This document shows, piece by piece, positions 1 to 6,669 of a DNA stretch of 7,075 nt (position 1 is the stretch's first letter; the number at the start of each line of letters is the position of its first letter). Where the stretch lies: positions 1-7,075 of the forward strand of contig JAJDEC010000483.1 in the NCBI GenBank assembly GCA_029259995.1, written 5' to 3'. This DNA comes from Phycisphaerae bacterium. Its GTDB lineage: Bacteria; Planctomycetota; Phycisphaerae; UBA1845; UTPLA1. The position numbers and the translations under genes were made by a program. The notes below the pieces were generated by a model that made no database searches, was not told the origin of the DNA, and saw only the letters and a list, made by a program, of their open reading frames with translations.

Positions 1-202
1 CCTGCCGAACGAGGAGATCGAGCTTCTGCACGTGAGCGCGAGAGGCGATTTCAGGTACGACGCCGCCGAATTTCGCGTGCAGGTCGAATTGCGTCGCGAT
101 CAGATTGCAATGGACGCGCATCGCTTGTGTATCGCGTGTCGATTCGACGATGGCGACTGACGTTTCATCGCATGAAGTTTCGATTCCGATCGCGAGCGTC
201 AT
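1..202 (-). CDS. tsaD: TsaD, tRNA N6-threonylcarbamoyladenosine synthase, N-terminal part (runs off the left edge)
   Basis: Reading the minus strand from the ATG at 202-200 gives 67 codons that remain open at the window edge. The protein begins MTLAIGIETSCDETSVAIVE, the N-terminal signature of the TsaD/Kae1/Gcp family, and residues 45-58 (FGGVVPEIASRAHV) are the second family hallmark. TsaD transfers the threonylcarbamoyl group from threonylcarbamoyl-AMP to A37 of tRNAs that read ANN codons, working in the cytoplasm with TsaB and TsaE. The metal-binding histidines of the family lie further along and are outside the window. The start fits the family because the GIETSCDETS motif normally sits within the first ten residues. 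The Shine-Dalgarno is weak (only a GGAA about 8 bases upstream). The gene follows the S41 protease gene by 21 bases on the same strand, so translation may depend partly on the upstream gene and an operon is likely. The family assignment is close to certain. Confidence 0.96.
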   Translation of the reverse strand, partial: MTLAIGIETSCDETSVAIVESTRDTQAMRVHCNLIATQFDLHAKFGGVVPEIASRAHVQKLDLLVRQ

Positions 203-223
203 GGGGAGTTTCCGGTTCGGGCG

Positions 224-1594
224 TCAGAGTCTTGACGGGGATTCAGCGCTCGTAGACTCATTCGATGTCGATCCGAGGTAATGAACGGCTTCGCGCAGTT
301 GCTTGTCCAGTGTTAACAGTTCCGCCTCCGAGACGATGTCAGCGCTGCCGTTCGTCGGCTCCCGCGCGACGTCTCGCCACGCGCGCATCCAATCGAGCCG
401 CTCCGATGGCGACAGGGAAACCGGATGCGTTGGAACAACGCCCCATTCCTCGCTTTCACTCGCCCCCGGTCTGCGATGAATGCAAACGCCGCTTGGAAGG
501 TAATAGTAGCGCGTCGTGAGCTTGATGGCGCCGCCGTTCGTTGCGCCGCCGTTGCCGGCGAGCGGAATCAGCTCCTGCACACTGCCTTTTCCGAAGGTCC
601 GATCCCCGAAGACGACGGCGCGCTTGTGATCCCGCAATGCGCCGGCCACGATTTCAGACGCGCTGGCCGATGCATTGTTGACAATGATGACGATCGGAAA
701 ACCCGTTAGTGTGCCTTCGGGATTGGCGTACCATTGTTGTTCCGCGGATCGGCGCCCCTTCGTCGTGACGATCAGTCCCGAATCCAGGAAGGTGTCGGCG
801 ACTCCCCATGCGCTGTCGAGCAGTCCGCCGCCGTTTTCGCGAAGATCGAGGATCAGTGAGCGCATCCCGTCAGCGAGCATCCGTTCGATCTCATCGCTCA
901 TGCGCTTCTGCAGCTGGTCCGTGAACTTGACGAGGCGAATGTAGCCGATTCCGTTCTTCGGATCGATCATGTATTGCCATCCGCCCGTCCCGTCCCGGGC
1001 CCAGCCGCGCACGGGATCGATCTCGATCTCGGCCCGCTTCATGGTGAATTCCCGGATCGTTCCCGGCCGACTCGACGCGTTGCCGCGAATGACGCGAATC
1101 GTGACTTCCGAATCCACGACGCCGTTCAGCCGGTTGTTGACGACTTCAAACGCCGAGAGTTTCGCGATGGGTGCTTCGTCGATGTGCGTGATCAGGTCTT
1201 CGGGAAGTACGCCCGCTCGATCGGCCGGCGAATCCGTCTCTCGGCTGAGCACTTCGAGACCGAACTCCGTTGTCCACACTTCAACGCCGATGCCGCCGTA
1301 CATGCCATGCGTTCTGTCGTGGAATCGTTTGAATTCGTCGGCCGTCAGATAGAGCGCGTAGGGATCGTTGAGCTGTCTGATCATTTCCCGGATGGCAGCG
1401 TCCCTCGCCGCGCGCGTCAGTTTCTCATCGTCGAGATCAATGACATATCGCCGATGAATCTGGGCTCGCGCGTCGACAAGCTCGCCGAACGATCGAAGCA
1501 CGGAGTCTCGACCTGCAATCGTCTGGGGAAGTTGCCATAGGATGAGCGCTACGGCGACGACGATCAGCACCCATGCGAGATTTCGCTTTGGCAT
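224..1594 (-). CDS. S41 family C-terminal processing peptidase (CtpA/Prc type), membrane-anchored
   Basis: This 456-residue serine protease belongs to the carboxyl-terminal processing family, which cleaves periplasmic or envelope proteins near their C-termini. Residues 7-23 form one hydrophobic segment after a short basic start (MPKRN), so the protein is probably anchored with its body outside the cytoplasm; no lipobox cysteine is present. A PDZ domain covers about residues 98-180, opening with YGGIGVEV and containing SPADRAGVLPED. The S41 core follows: DLRENGGGLLDSA (250-262), then NNASASASEI (306-315), where Ser311 is the predicted nucleophile, and FGKGSVQ with Lys336 as general base and Gln340. 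The 25-residue Ser-to-Lys spacing matches CtpB and Prc, so the enzyme looks catalytically intact. Length is normal for the family. The ATG at 1594 has AGGAG five bases upstream. The substrate cannot be read from the sequence. The tail from about residue 415 is Ser/Glu-rich and low in complexity. No gene symbol is given because paralogues (ctpA, ctpB, prc) cannot be separated here. Confidence 0.95.
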   Translation of the reverse strand: MPKRNLAWVLIVVAVALILWQLPQTIAGRDSVLRSFGELVDARAQIHRRYVIDLDDEKLTRAARDAAIREMIRQLNDPYALYLTADEFKRFHDRTHGMYGGIGVEVWTTEFGLEVLSRETDSPADRAGVLPEDLITHIDEAPIAKLSAFEVVNNRLNGVVDSEVTIRVIRGNASSRPGTIREFTMKRAEIEIDPVRGWARDGTGGWQYMIDPKNGIGYIRLVKFTDQLQKRMSDEIERMLADGMRSLILDLRENGGGLLDSAWGVADTFLDSGLIVTTKGRRSAEQQWYANPEGTLTGFPIVIIVNNASASASEIVAGALRDHKRAVVFGDRTFGKGSVQELIPLAGNGGATNGGAIKLTTRYYYLPSGVCIHRRPGASESEEWGVVPTHPVSLSPSERLDWMRAWRDVAREPTNGSADIVSEAELLTLDKQLREAVHYLGSTSNESTSAESPSRL

Positions 1595-1599
1595 TTACT

Positions 1600-1604
1600 C
1601 TCCT
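1600..1604 (-). promoter_or_regulatory. Shine-Dalgarno of the S41 protease gene
   Basis: On the minus strand AGGAG (followed by AGTAA) lies five bases before the ATG at 1594. It supports that start over alternatives further inside, which would remove the membrane anchor. Confidence 0.75.
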
Positions 1605-1778
1605 GTTTGGGGCCGAGTGCCACCGATCAGGCTGATTGGATCGAAACGCACCGTTGAAACCCAATTCGTACGGCAGTGCCTTCCACGCCAAATGCGCGAT
1701 GAACGACCGCCCTCCGACGCCCGCGGAGAGTCAACCCGGATTGTCAAACTCCCGTCGCGCATCGTCAAGCGAGTGCGG

Positions 1779-1807
1779 ATGAAAACCGCGCCGAATCGCC
1801 TTATTAT
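1779..1807 (+). promoter_or_regulatory. Candidate sigma70-like promoter of the CoA-transferase/GNAT gene
   Basis: ATGAAA (1779-1784, 4 of 6 to TTGACA) and TATTAT (1802-1807, 5 of 6 to TATAAT) are separated by 17 bases in the intergenic region between the divergent S41 and CoA-transferase genes. Transcription would start near 1814, leaving a leader of about 63 bases. This was found by eye only; such matches also arise by chance and planctomycete promoters are poorly defined. The 282-base region must also contain a minus-strand promoter. The only thing I see for it is a TTGACA (minus strand, 1746-1741) with no matching -10. Confidence 0.3.
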
Positions 1808-1869
1808 TCCTTGGGAGATGCAACAAGACTCACTACAAAATCGACGTCTTTCTTGAACTGCATCGAATT

Positions 1870-1874
1870 GAGGA
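1870..1874 (+). promoter_or_regulatory. Shine-Dalgarno deciding the start of the CoA-transferase/GNAT gene
   Basis: GAGGA ends two bases before the ATG at 1877 and five bases before the next in-frame ATG at 1880. The spacing favours 1880 slightly; either gives essentially the same protein. A longer frame opens at a TTG at 1811, but it has no comparable site and would add 22 residues that do not look like the family. Confidence 0.6.
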
Positions 1875-1876
1875 AC

Positions 1877-3769
1877 ATGATGACAATGGCGATGTCCGGC
1901 GCGGGCAATCAGTTGCTTTCAGCGGCGCGAACCAAGTGGGCCGAGAAATTCTTCACTCCGCAGGCGGCCATCTCAAGGATCCGACGGGGGGATCGAATCT
2001 TGCTGGGAACGGGCTCCGTGGCGCCGATCGGGCTGCTCCCGTACCTGGTTTCCAGGGAGTCAGAAGCGGGGAATTGCGAGATTCTCCATTTATTGACGCT
2101 GGGGCCCGCGCCCTACGCGGCAAGGGAATTCGAAGGCAGATTCCGGCACAATGCGCTGTTCATCGGCCCCAACGTCCGCAACGCCGTTGCCGAAGGGCGC
2201 GCCGACTACACGCCAGTGTCTCTCTCCGAGATTCCATCCATGCTGCGGAATCGTCAGCTTCCCATCGACGTATTCATCCTCTCCGTGGCGCCGCCGGATG
2301 AAAATGGGTATTGCAATCTCGGTCCGCAGGTCGACATCGCCCCGGCCGGCATCGACGCCGCGCGCGTCATCATTTGCGAAGTCAATCCCCGTCTCCCGCG
2401 GACGTTTGGCGACACGCGCGTGCACGTGGACAACGTGGACTGCCTGGTCGAGCTGGAACACGAGATTCCCGAGCTGCCGCCGCCGCCCATCCGCGAGACA
2501 TCGATCGCCATCGCCAGGAATGTGGCGCGGCTTGTCATGGACGGCTCGACGATTCAGGTCGGTATCGGCGCTTTGCCCGATGCCATTCTTCAGGCATTGG
2601 GCAATCATCGCGATCTCGGCGTTCACTCGGAAATGTTCAGCGACGGCATCGTGGACCTGGTGCGGGCCGGTGTCATCACGGGCGCGAAGAAATCGCAGCA
2701 TCGCGGAAAGATCGTCGGCAGTATCGTCATGGGGACTCGAAAGGTCTACGAATTCATCAACGAGAATCCGGACGTCGAGTTGTATCCGGTAGACTATGTC
2801 AACGATCCATATGTCATCGCGCGGCATGATTACATGACGGCGATCAACACGGCGATCGAAGTCGATCTCACGGGGCAGGTGTGCGCCGACTCGATCGGCG
2901 ATCGTTTCTACAGCGGTATCGGCGGCCAAGTGGATTTCATTCGCGGCGCGGCCCGGGCGCGATATGGCCGGCCGATCATCTGCCTTCCGTCGACGGCGCG
3001 AAACGGCAACGTGTCACGCATCAAGCCCATGCTGACCGACGGGGCGGGCGTCGTGACAACGCGCGGCGACGTGCATTTTGTCGTTACGGAATTCGGTATC
3101 GCCTATCTGCATGGAAAGTGCATCCGGGAACGCGCAATGGCGCTCATCCAGATTGCGCACCCCAAGTATCGCCCCTGGTTGTTGGCCGAAGCCAAGAACC
3201 GGCGTTATGTCTACCAGGATCAGCCGGAGCCCGTTGTGATTCAGTCGCTCTATCCGGCGACATTCGAATGGAATCATGAATCCAGGAAAGGCCTTCACTT
3301 TCGCATTCGACCCATCAAGCCCACGGACGAGGCGATGCTTGCGCCGATTTTCTATCAGTTCTCGCGCGACGAACTGTACCGGCGATTCTTTGGAAACGAG
3401 TCAAAACTCGTGGATCCGACGATTCAGGAATTCTGCACGGTTGACTACAGGAATACGATGACACTCCTCGCCACGATTCGAACCGACGTCATCACAGAGG
3501 TCATCGGCGTCGCATTGTACAAACGTGGGCAGGATGCGAAGGATGCCATGGCCGGCGTGTTCGTATCTCCGGAGTATCACAATCGTGGAATCGGTTTTGA
3601 ACTGGCGAGACGACTTTGCGAAGTCGCAAAACAAAGCGGCATCGAGTCCCTTCGACTCGACTTTCGCGCCGAGGACGAGTCCGTCGTCCGGCACATTTTC
3701 GAGAAACACTCGACGTTGTGCGTGTCAACCAACAGCAATGAACCGCCCTTCATGCGCGCAACGCTCTGA
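1877..3769 (+). CDS. Acetyl-CoA hydrolase/CoA-transferase fused to a C-terminal GNAT acetyltransferase
   Basis: Numbering is from the ATG at 1877 (630 residues). Residues about 17-450 are an acetyl-CoA hydrolase/4-hydroxybutyrate CoA-transferase type enzyme, which moves CoA between acyl-CoA and a carboxylate through a glutamyl-CoA intermediate. Visible motifs are the N-terminal LLGTGSVAP loop (42-50), GIGALPDAI (229-237), HSEMFSDG (250-257) with Glu252 as the predicted catalytic residue, and GIGGQVDFIRGAARA (347-361) as the oxyanion/CoA loop. Residues about 475-620 form a GNAT domain: it opens FRIRPIKPTDEAML and carries VSPEYHNRGIGFEL (563-576), where RGIG is the acetyl-CoA pyrophosphate loop. 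Standalone transferases of this family end before such a domain, so this is a true fusion, with no frameshift or stop between the parts. This architecture is known in other bacteria. The acyl acceptor and the GNAT target cannot be read from the sequence; GNAT domains in comparable fusions could acetylate a protein lysine or a small amine. It is transcribed divergently from the protease gene and is probably monocistronic, cytoplasmic, and active in acetate/acyl-CoA metabolism. Confidence 0.93.
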   Translation: MMTMAMSGAGNQLLSAARTKWAEKFFTPQAAISRIRRGDRILLGTGSVAPIGLLPYLVSRESEAGNCEILHLLTLGPAPYAAREFEGRFRHNALFIGPNVRNAVAEGRADYTPVSLSEIPSMLRNRQLPIDVFILSVAPPDENGYCNLGPQVDIAPAGIDAARVIICEVNPRLPRTFGDTRVHVDNVDCLVELEHEIPELPPPPIRETSIAIARNVARLVMDGSTIQVGIGALPDAILQALGNHRDLGVHSEMFSDGIVDLVRAGVITGAKKSQHRGKIVGSIVMGTRKVYEFINENPDVELYPVDYVNDPYVIARHDYMTAINTAIEVDLTGQVCADSIGDRFYSGIGGQVDFIRGAARARYGRPIICLPSTARNGNVSRIKPMLTDGAGVVTTRGDVHFVVTEFGIAYLHGKCIRERAMALIQIAHPKYRPWLLAEAKNRRYVYQDQPEPVVIQSLYPATFEWNHESRKGLHFRIRPIKPTDEAMLAPIFYQFSRDELYRRFFGNESKLVDPTIQEFCTVDYRNTMTLLATIRTDVITEVIGVALYKRGQDAKDAMAGVFVSPEYHNRGIGFELARRLCEVAKQSGIESLRLDFRAEDESVVRHIFEKHSTLCVSTNSNEPPFMRATL

Positions 3770-4103
3770 ACCGCCTCGTTTCCGTGTCGCTCGCGATCTG
3801 TGACGAATTCGTCCGGTTTCACAAGGACGTCGCATACTTGCCCCGGGTTGTCGCCGCCCATCCAGCCGTTGAGCCGTGAACGCTTCGCATCTTGCGCGAT
3901 CTCTGGATTTCCCAGAAAATATTCACGCTTCAGAAGTTTTTCGCAGACAATCGATGCGCGCAATCAATCGGCAGTCATGCACGAAATTTTCCAAGTAGGT
4001 TGCCATCCGTGTGGCTCTTTGCACTCATGTCATGCAGCCATTCTGTTCGAGTCGAACGATGGTACGAACATTCTGCAACATAAGATGCGCCGCTTGTGAA
4101 ATC

Positions 4104-4129
4104 TTCGCGCGTTGAATTCGCGCGTTAAG
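4104..4129 (+). repeat. Two tandem 13-base units sharing TTCGCGCGTT
   Basis: TTCGCGCGTTGAA (4104-4116) is followed at once by TTCGCGCGTTAAG (4117-4129); the first ten bases are identical. The CGCGCG cores also form an inverted repeat. The pair ends three bases before the candidate -35 element, the position expected for a regulator site. No known operator is recognised. Confidence 0.5.
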
Positions 4130-4131
4130 AC

Positions 4132-4159
4132 TTGAACTCAGTCGAGCAGTTGTGATAAA
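4132..4159 (+). promoter_or_regulatory. Candidate extended -10 promoter of the 708-residue exoprotein gene
   Basis: TTGAAC (4132-4137) and GATAAA (4154-4159) are 16 bases apart, each 4 of 6 to consensus, and a TG dinucleotide one base before the -10 (TGTGATAAAA) makes it an extended -10. Transcription would begin near 4166, giving a leader of about 160 bases. This is pattern matching only. Confidence 0.33.
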
Positions 4160-4316
4160 ACGCACATTACTTGGATAGAAGATGGCCCAAGGTTGACCCA
4201 AGGCGGATCAGCACCTTTCGAGGGGCCTGACCGGTCTGAACGAGAATTCGAATCCCAACGATGCCGCTGAATCGACCGGCGATTCTGTGGTGAGCGCCCT
4301 TTTTCTATCTCTAGAC

Positions 4317-4322
4317 AGGAGG
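4317..4322 (+). promoter_or_regulatory. Shine-Dalgarno of the 708-residue exoprotein gene
   Basis: AGGAGG, the full core, lies four bases before the ATG at 4327 and seven before the in-frame ATG at 4330. The second spacing is closer to ideal, so the first methionine may not be used. Either start keeps the signal peptide. Confidence 0.75.
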
Positions 4323-4326
4323 ATTC

Positions 4327-6453
4327 ATGATGATTCGAGCTGGAAAAACGCCTTTGATCAGTACCCTTGCGGTGCTGATGAGCGCCGTGTCCGCGTTCGC
4401 AGTACCGATCGATCAATCGACGAGTGCGCTGGACGGCGCACCCCATGTGCTGCTGACATTCGACGAAGACGGCAGTGGAACGCCGTTGCCCGTCAATGTC
4501 GGCACCGAATGTTTCTCACCGCCGTTTGAAAACTGCACGTTTCCCGCAGACGAATACGCGGCCCTGGGCGTGACGTTTTCTCCGACGACGCGGATCGCCG
4601 AAGACAACAGCGCGTGTTTCCGAAGTCTCGTGAGTCTCGGCGGATCGGGCCCGTTCGGCTTGATTGCCTTTAACACGGACGGATTCAGCTTCAGCCCGCC
4701 CGTCGACGCGTTCGAATTCTGGGTGACGGCGTCCGCCAGCGCCAACACGACCGTAACAACGTACGACGCTGCGGACCAGGCCATTGAAACCGCCACATTT
4801 GTCGGCTCGCCGACGAGTTGCGGATTTCCAATCAGCGTCGGCTATTTCGGCATCGTGTCCAACGTGCCGATTCATCGCGTCGAGTTTTCATCGGCCTTCG
4901 GCATTCTCGATCAGCTCCGCATGGTCCCGTCACTGACGGACGTGCTTGATCTGACGCTGACGTCGGAATGCACCGACGATCCCGACGTCGATCGACGCTG
5001 GGCCGTTGGCAATCCGAACAACTTCGACGTCGAAGTGCGCTGGGAGCTGAGCGGCACGCCCCAGTCAGACACGATCACTGTTCCTGCCGGCGGATCCGAA
5101 TTCACGACCGTGACGGCCCCGGCGAGCGACAACACCGTCACGATCTACTGGGATGACGAAAACGCGACGGAGCAGAGCCTGTCCCTCGCATCTGCGGGCG
5201 TCCCCTGCGACGACGACAACGACGGCCTGCCGAACAAGGACGAAGCCACATTCGGCACGGATCCGAACAATCCCGACTCCGACGGCGACAGCCTGTTCGA
5301 CGGCGAAGAAGTCGGTCTCGCGGCCGGCAGTGGTTGCCCCGATCCGTTGAATGCCGATTCTGACGGCGACGGCGCCATCGACAGCGTTGACAACAATATC
5401 TGTAACGCGCCGCCGGCGGCCGACGTGGTTGTCGAACAATTGACGAACATCGGCGCATTCGCGCTGGTTCGGCTCGACGGTCTGGGCTCGTCCGATGACG
5501 ATCCGGTTTCGGAACTGACCTACGTCTGGACGGTCGATGGTGACATCGTTTGTGACGGCGATTTGGCGACGTGCAGCACGATCGAAGTCCCGCTGACCTA
5601 TGGCGATCATGAAGTGACGCTGCTCGTCACAGACACGGACGGCGATTCCGGCAGTGCGACGACGTTCGTCTCGCTGGACCCGGCGCAATTGTCAGTGCTT
5701 GAAATCGACTTTGCTTCCATCAAATTCAGCACCAGCAAGCCGCGAATCAAGTTGATCGGCGAGATCGGTCTGCCATTCGGCGTGGACTTCTCGGAATTGA
5801 ATCCGCTCGTTACACTCGGCGTGGACCTGGCCGACGTCAACGTACTCGCCCCGACAGACATCTCGCTGACGTCGCTCGGCTACAACGAACGCAAGTGGCG
5901 ATTCACGAGCGAAACCGGCCCCGTCCGATCGCTCTGCATCAACTGGCGAGGCACGCGCTTCCATTATCGAAGTCAGGGATTCCCGATCACGATCAAGAGC
6001 CGCATGATCTCCAGCACGGAGTCCGTCGTCCAGGTGACGTACAAGCGTCGACACATCGGCGATGGATTCGTCATCGACTTCGGCAACGGAGCGACTCTGA
6101 CGGTCGACGAAAACGGCGACGCAACGTCCAGCGTCGATCTGGACGTCGATCGCCCGAAACGACAAGTGTCGTTGACGCTGCCGTTCCCGTTGACGGATGC
6201 ATCCGTCATCAACATCAGCGGATTTGCGTCAAGAACGATCAACGCATCGCAATACCTGCAGGCGTCCGTCGGCCGATACCTGCTGGTCGCGGAATTCGAT
6301 CCGTCCCTGGTGCCGGACGGCGCCGACAACGCGGACCCGTCGATCGATCTGTTCATGACCGTCGGCGACGAAGCATACTTCGGCGGCGCCGGCATCGGCG
6401 CCAGCGGCATCTGCTCGTATGGCAATCGCTGGATTTCATTCGGCGACAACTAG
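4327..6453 (+). CDS. Exported multidomain protein with thrombospondin type 3-like calcium loops and a PKD-like segment
   Basis: The 708-residue product starts with a classic signal peptide: a basic n-region (MMIRAGK), a hydrophobic core to about residue 20, and likely cleavage after AFA at residue 25. Residues 38-200 are beta-rich, opening with VLLTFDEDG and later YAALGVTFSP, a style frequent in bacterial exoproteins with PEP-CTERM-like signals. About 205-290 looks like another small beta domain. Residues 295-356 hold three acidic loops (DDDNDGLPNKDE, DSDGDSLFDGEE, DSDGDGAIDSVDN), as in thrombospondin type 3 repeats that bind calcium. About 362-450 resembles a PKD-like beta sandwich (LDGLGSSDDDP, VTDTDGDSGSA). 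Residues about 455-690 match nothing I recognise; they look like beta strands and end ICSYGNRWISFGDN. There is no C-terminal membrane segment, arginine cluster or LPXTG, so the protein should be released or held non-covalently. Three cysteine-containing stretches in the N-terminal half suggest disulfides. The function is unknown; adhesion or a matrix role is only a guess. No neighbour is co-directional, so it appears to be a single-gene transcript ending at the hairpin at 6547. Confidence 0.9.
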   Translation: MMIRAGKTPLISTLAVLMSAVSAFAVPIDQSTSALDGAPHVLLTFDEDGSGTPLPVNVGTECFSPPFENCTFPADEYAALGVTFSPTTRIAEDNSACFRSLVSLGGSGPFGLIAFNTDGFSFSPPVDAFEFWVTASASANTTVTTYDAADQAIETATFVGSPTSCGFPISVGYFGIVSNVPIHRVEFSSAFGILDQLRMVPSLTDVLDLTLTSECTDDPDVDRRWAVGNPNNFDVEVRWELSGTPQSDTITVPAGGSEFTTVTAPASDNTVTIYWDDENATEQSLSLASAGVPCDDDNDGLPNKDEATFGTDPNNPDSDGDSLFDGEEVGLAAGSGCPDPLNADSDGDGAIDSVDNNICNAPPAADVVVEQLTNIGAFALVRLDGLGSSDDDPVSELTYVWTVDGDIVCDGDLATCSTIEVPLTYGDHEVTLLVTDTDGDSGSATTFVSLDPAQLSVLEIDFASIKFSTSKPRIKLIGEIGLPFGVDFSELNPLVTLGVDLADVNVLAPTDISLTSLGYNERKWRFTSETGPVRSLCINWRGTRFHYRSQGFPITIKSRMISSTESVVQVTYKRRHIGDGFVIDFGNGATLTVDENGDATSSVDLDVDRPKRQVSLTLPFPLTDASVINISGFASRTINASQYLQASVGRYLLVAEFDPSLVPDGADNADPSIDLFMTVGDEAYFGGAGIGASGICSYGNRWISFGDN

Positions 6454-6546
6454 ACGAGTCCATTGACGCAATCGAGTCGCTTTGTTGCGATGATCAATCT
6501 TCGGATTGATGTACGTGACGATTGAGGCGAACTCTGGTCAACAAAC

Positions 6547-6586
6547 AAATGGCGGGGCGATTCATCCAATGATCGCCCCGCCATTT
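6547..6586. terminator. Bidirectional rho-independent terminator between convergent genes
   Basis: AAATGGCGGGGCGA (6547-6560) and TCGCCCCGCCATTT (6573-6586) are perfect reverse complements of 14 bases, extended by a T-A pair (6561/6572), around a loop of about 10 bases. The GC-rich core is flanked by an A-run on the left and a T-run on the right, so it can act on both strands. It lies 93 bases after the plus-strand stop at 6453 and 68 bases past the minus-strand stop at 6655, the expected place for convergent genes to end. Confidence 0.9.
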
Positions 6587-6609
6587 CTCATATCACGACC
6601 GACGATGCG

Positions 6610-6669
6610 TGGCCCCGGCCAATCGCCGGGACATTCGGCGCAGTGTGGTTCCGGTTAATCCCCGGGACA
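6610..6669 (-). repeat. Imperfect 24-base direct repeat, 36-base period, spanning a stop codon
   Basis: Units at 6646-6669 and 6610-6633 agree at 19 of 24 bases. On the minus strand both begin TGTCCCGG. The period is 36 bases, exactly 12 codons, and in the frame of the right-edge gene the units read CPGD-stop-PEP and CPGDWPGP. The first unit therefore contains the gene's stop codon (TAA), which aligns with TGG in the second. Confidence 0.6.

Larger units (their letters stand above)
3770..4326. other. 557-base intergenic region without a convincing gene
   Basis: No frame on either strand shows a good start, ribosome site and protein-like sequence together. The stretch 3900-4170 is visibly richer in A and T than the flanking genes. 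I find no clear terminator after the CoA-transferase stop; CTTCAGAAGTTTTT at about 3929-3942 has only a 3-4 bp stem. Small structures present are: a 13-base palindrome GTTCGAGTCGAAC (4045-4057), a 13-base tandem repeat (4104-4129), a candidate promoter (4132-4159), CCCAAGG twice with an 11-base period (4186-4192 and 4197-4203), a small CCT-TTCG-AGG hairpin (4214-4223) and a strong Shine-Dalgarno (4317-4322). If the promoter is right, the downstream mRNA has a leader of about 160 bases; I could not match it to a known riboswitch class. Confidence 0.7.

Noticed and set aside
974..1540. Plus-strand open frame of 188 codons opposite the S41 protease
   Set aside because: It is antisense to the conserved catalytic and PDZ coding sequence and has no ribosome site or recognisable motif.
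1811..1876. A 22-residue N-terminal extension of the CoA-transferase starting at TTG 1811
   Set aside because: It has no good ribosome site, a rare start codon and no resemblance to the family, while GAGGA sits properly before the ATG cluster at 1877-1880.
2090..2929. Long minus-strand open frame of 279 codons
   Set aside because: It lies wholly antisense to the well-supported CoA-transferase gene and is Asp/Arg/His-rich, as expected of a mirror frame of GC-rich coding sequence.
3577..3963. Minus-strand open frame of 128 codons, whose first half (LKREYFLGNPEIAQDAK) looks fairly protein-like
   Set aside because: It opens with TTG right after an in-frame stop, has no Shine-Dalgarno, and its second half is antisense to the GNAT domain. 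No family is recognisable.
4045..4057. GTTCGAGTC as a tRNA T-loop, or the palindrome as an SOS box
   Set aside because: The flanking bases cannot form a T stem or an acceptor stem. The half-site spacing also differs from the known GAAC-N4-GTTC and GTTC-N7-GTTC LexA sites.
4242..4257. AATTCGAATCC resembling a tRNA T-loop
   Set aside because: The five bases on either side do not pair and no cloverleaf can be drawn around it.
5065..5688. Minus-strand open frame of 207 codons inside the exoprotein gene
   Set aside because: It is antisense to the acidic calcium-loop region, and its Arg/Val/Asp-rich composition is that of a shadow frame.
6562..6654. Read-through extension of the right-edge protein past its TAA
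   Set aside because: The frame stays open for 30 codons to a TGA, but that stop falls in the loop of the terminator hairpin and nothing suggests recoding.
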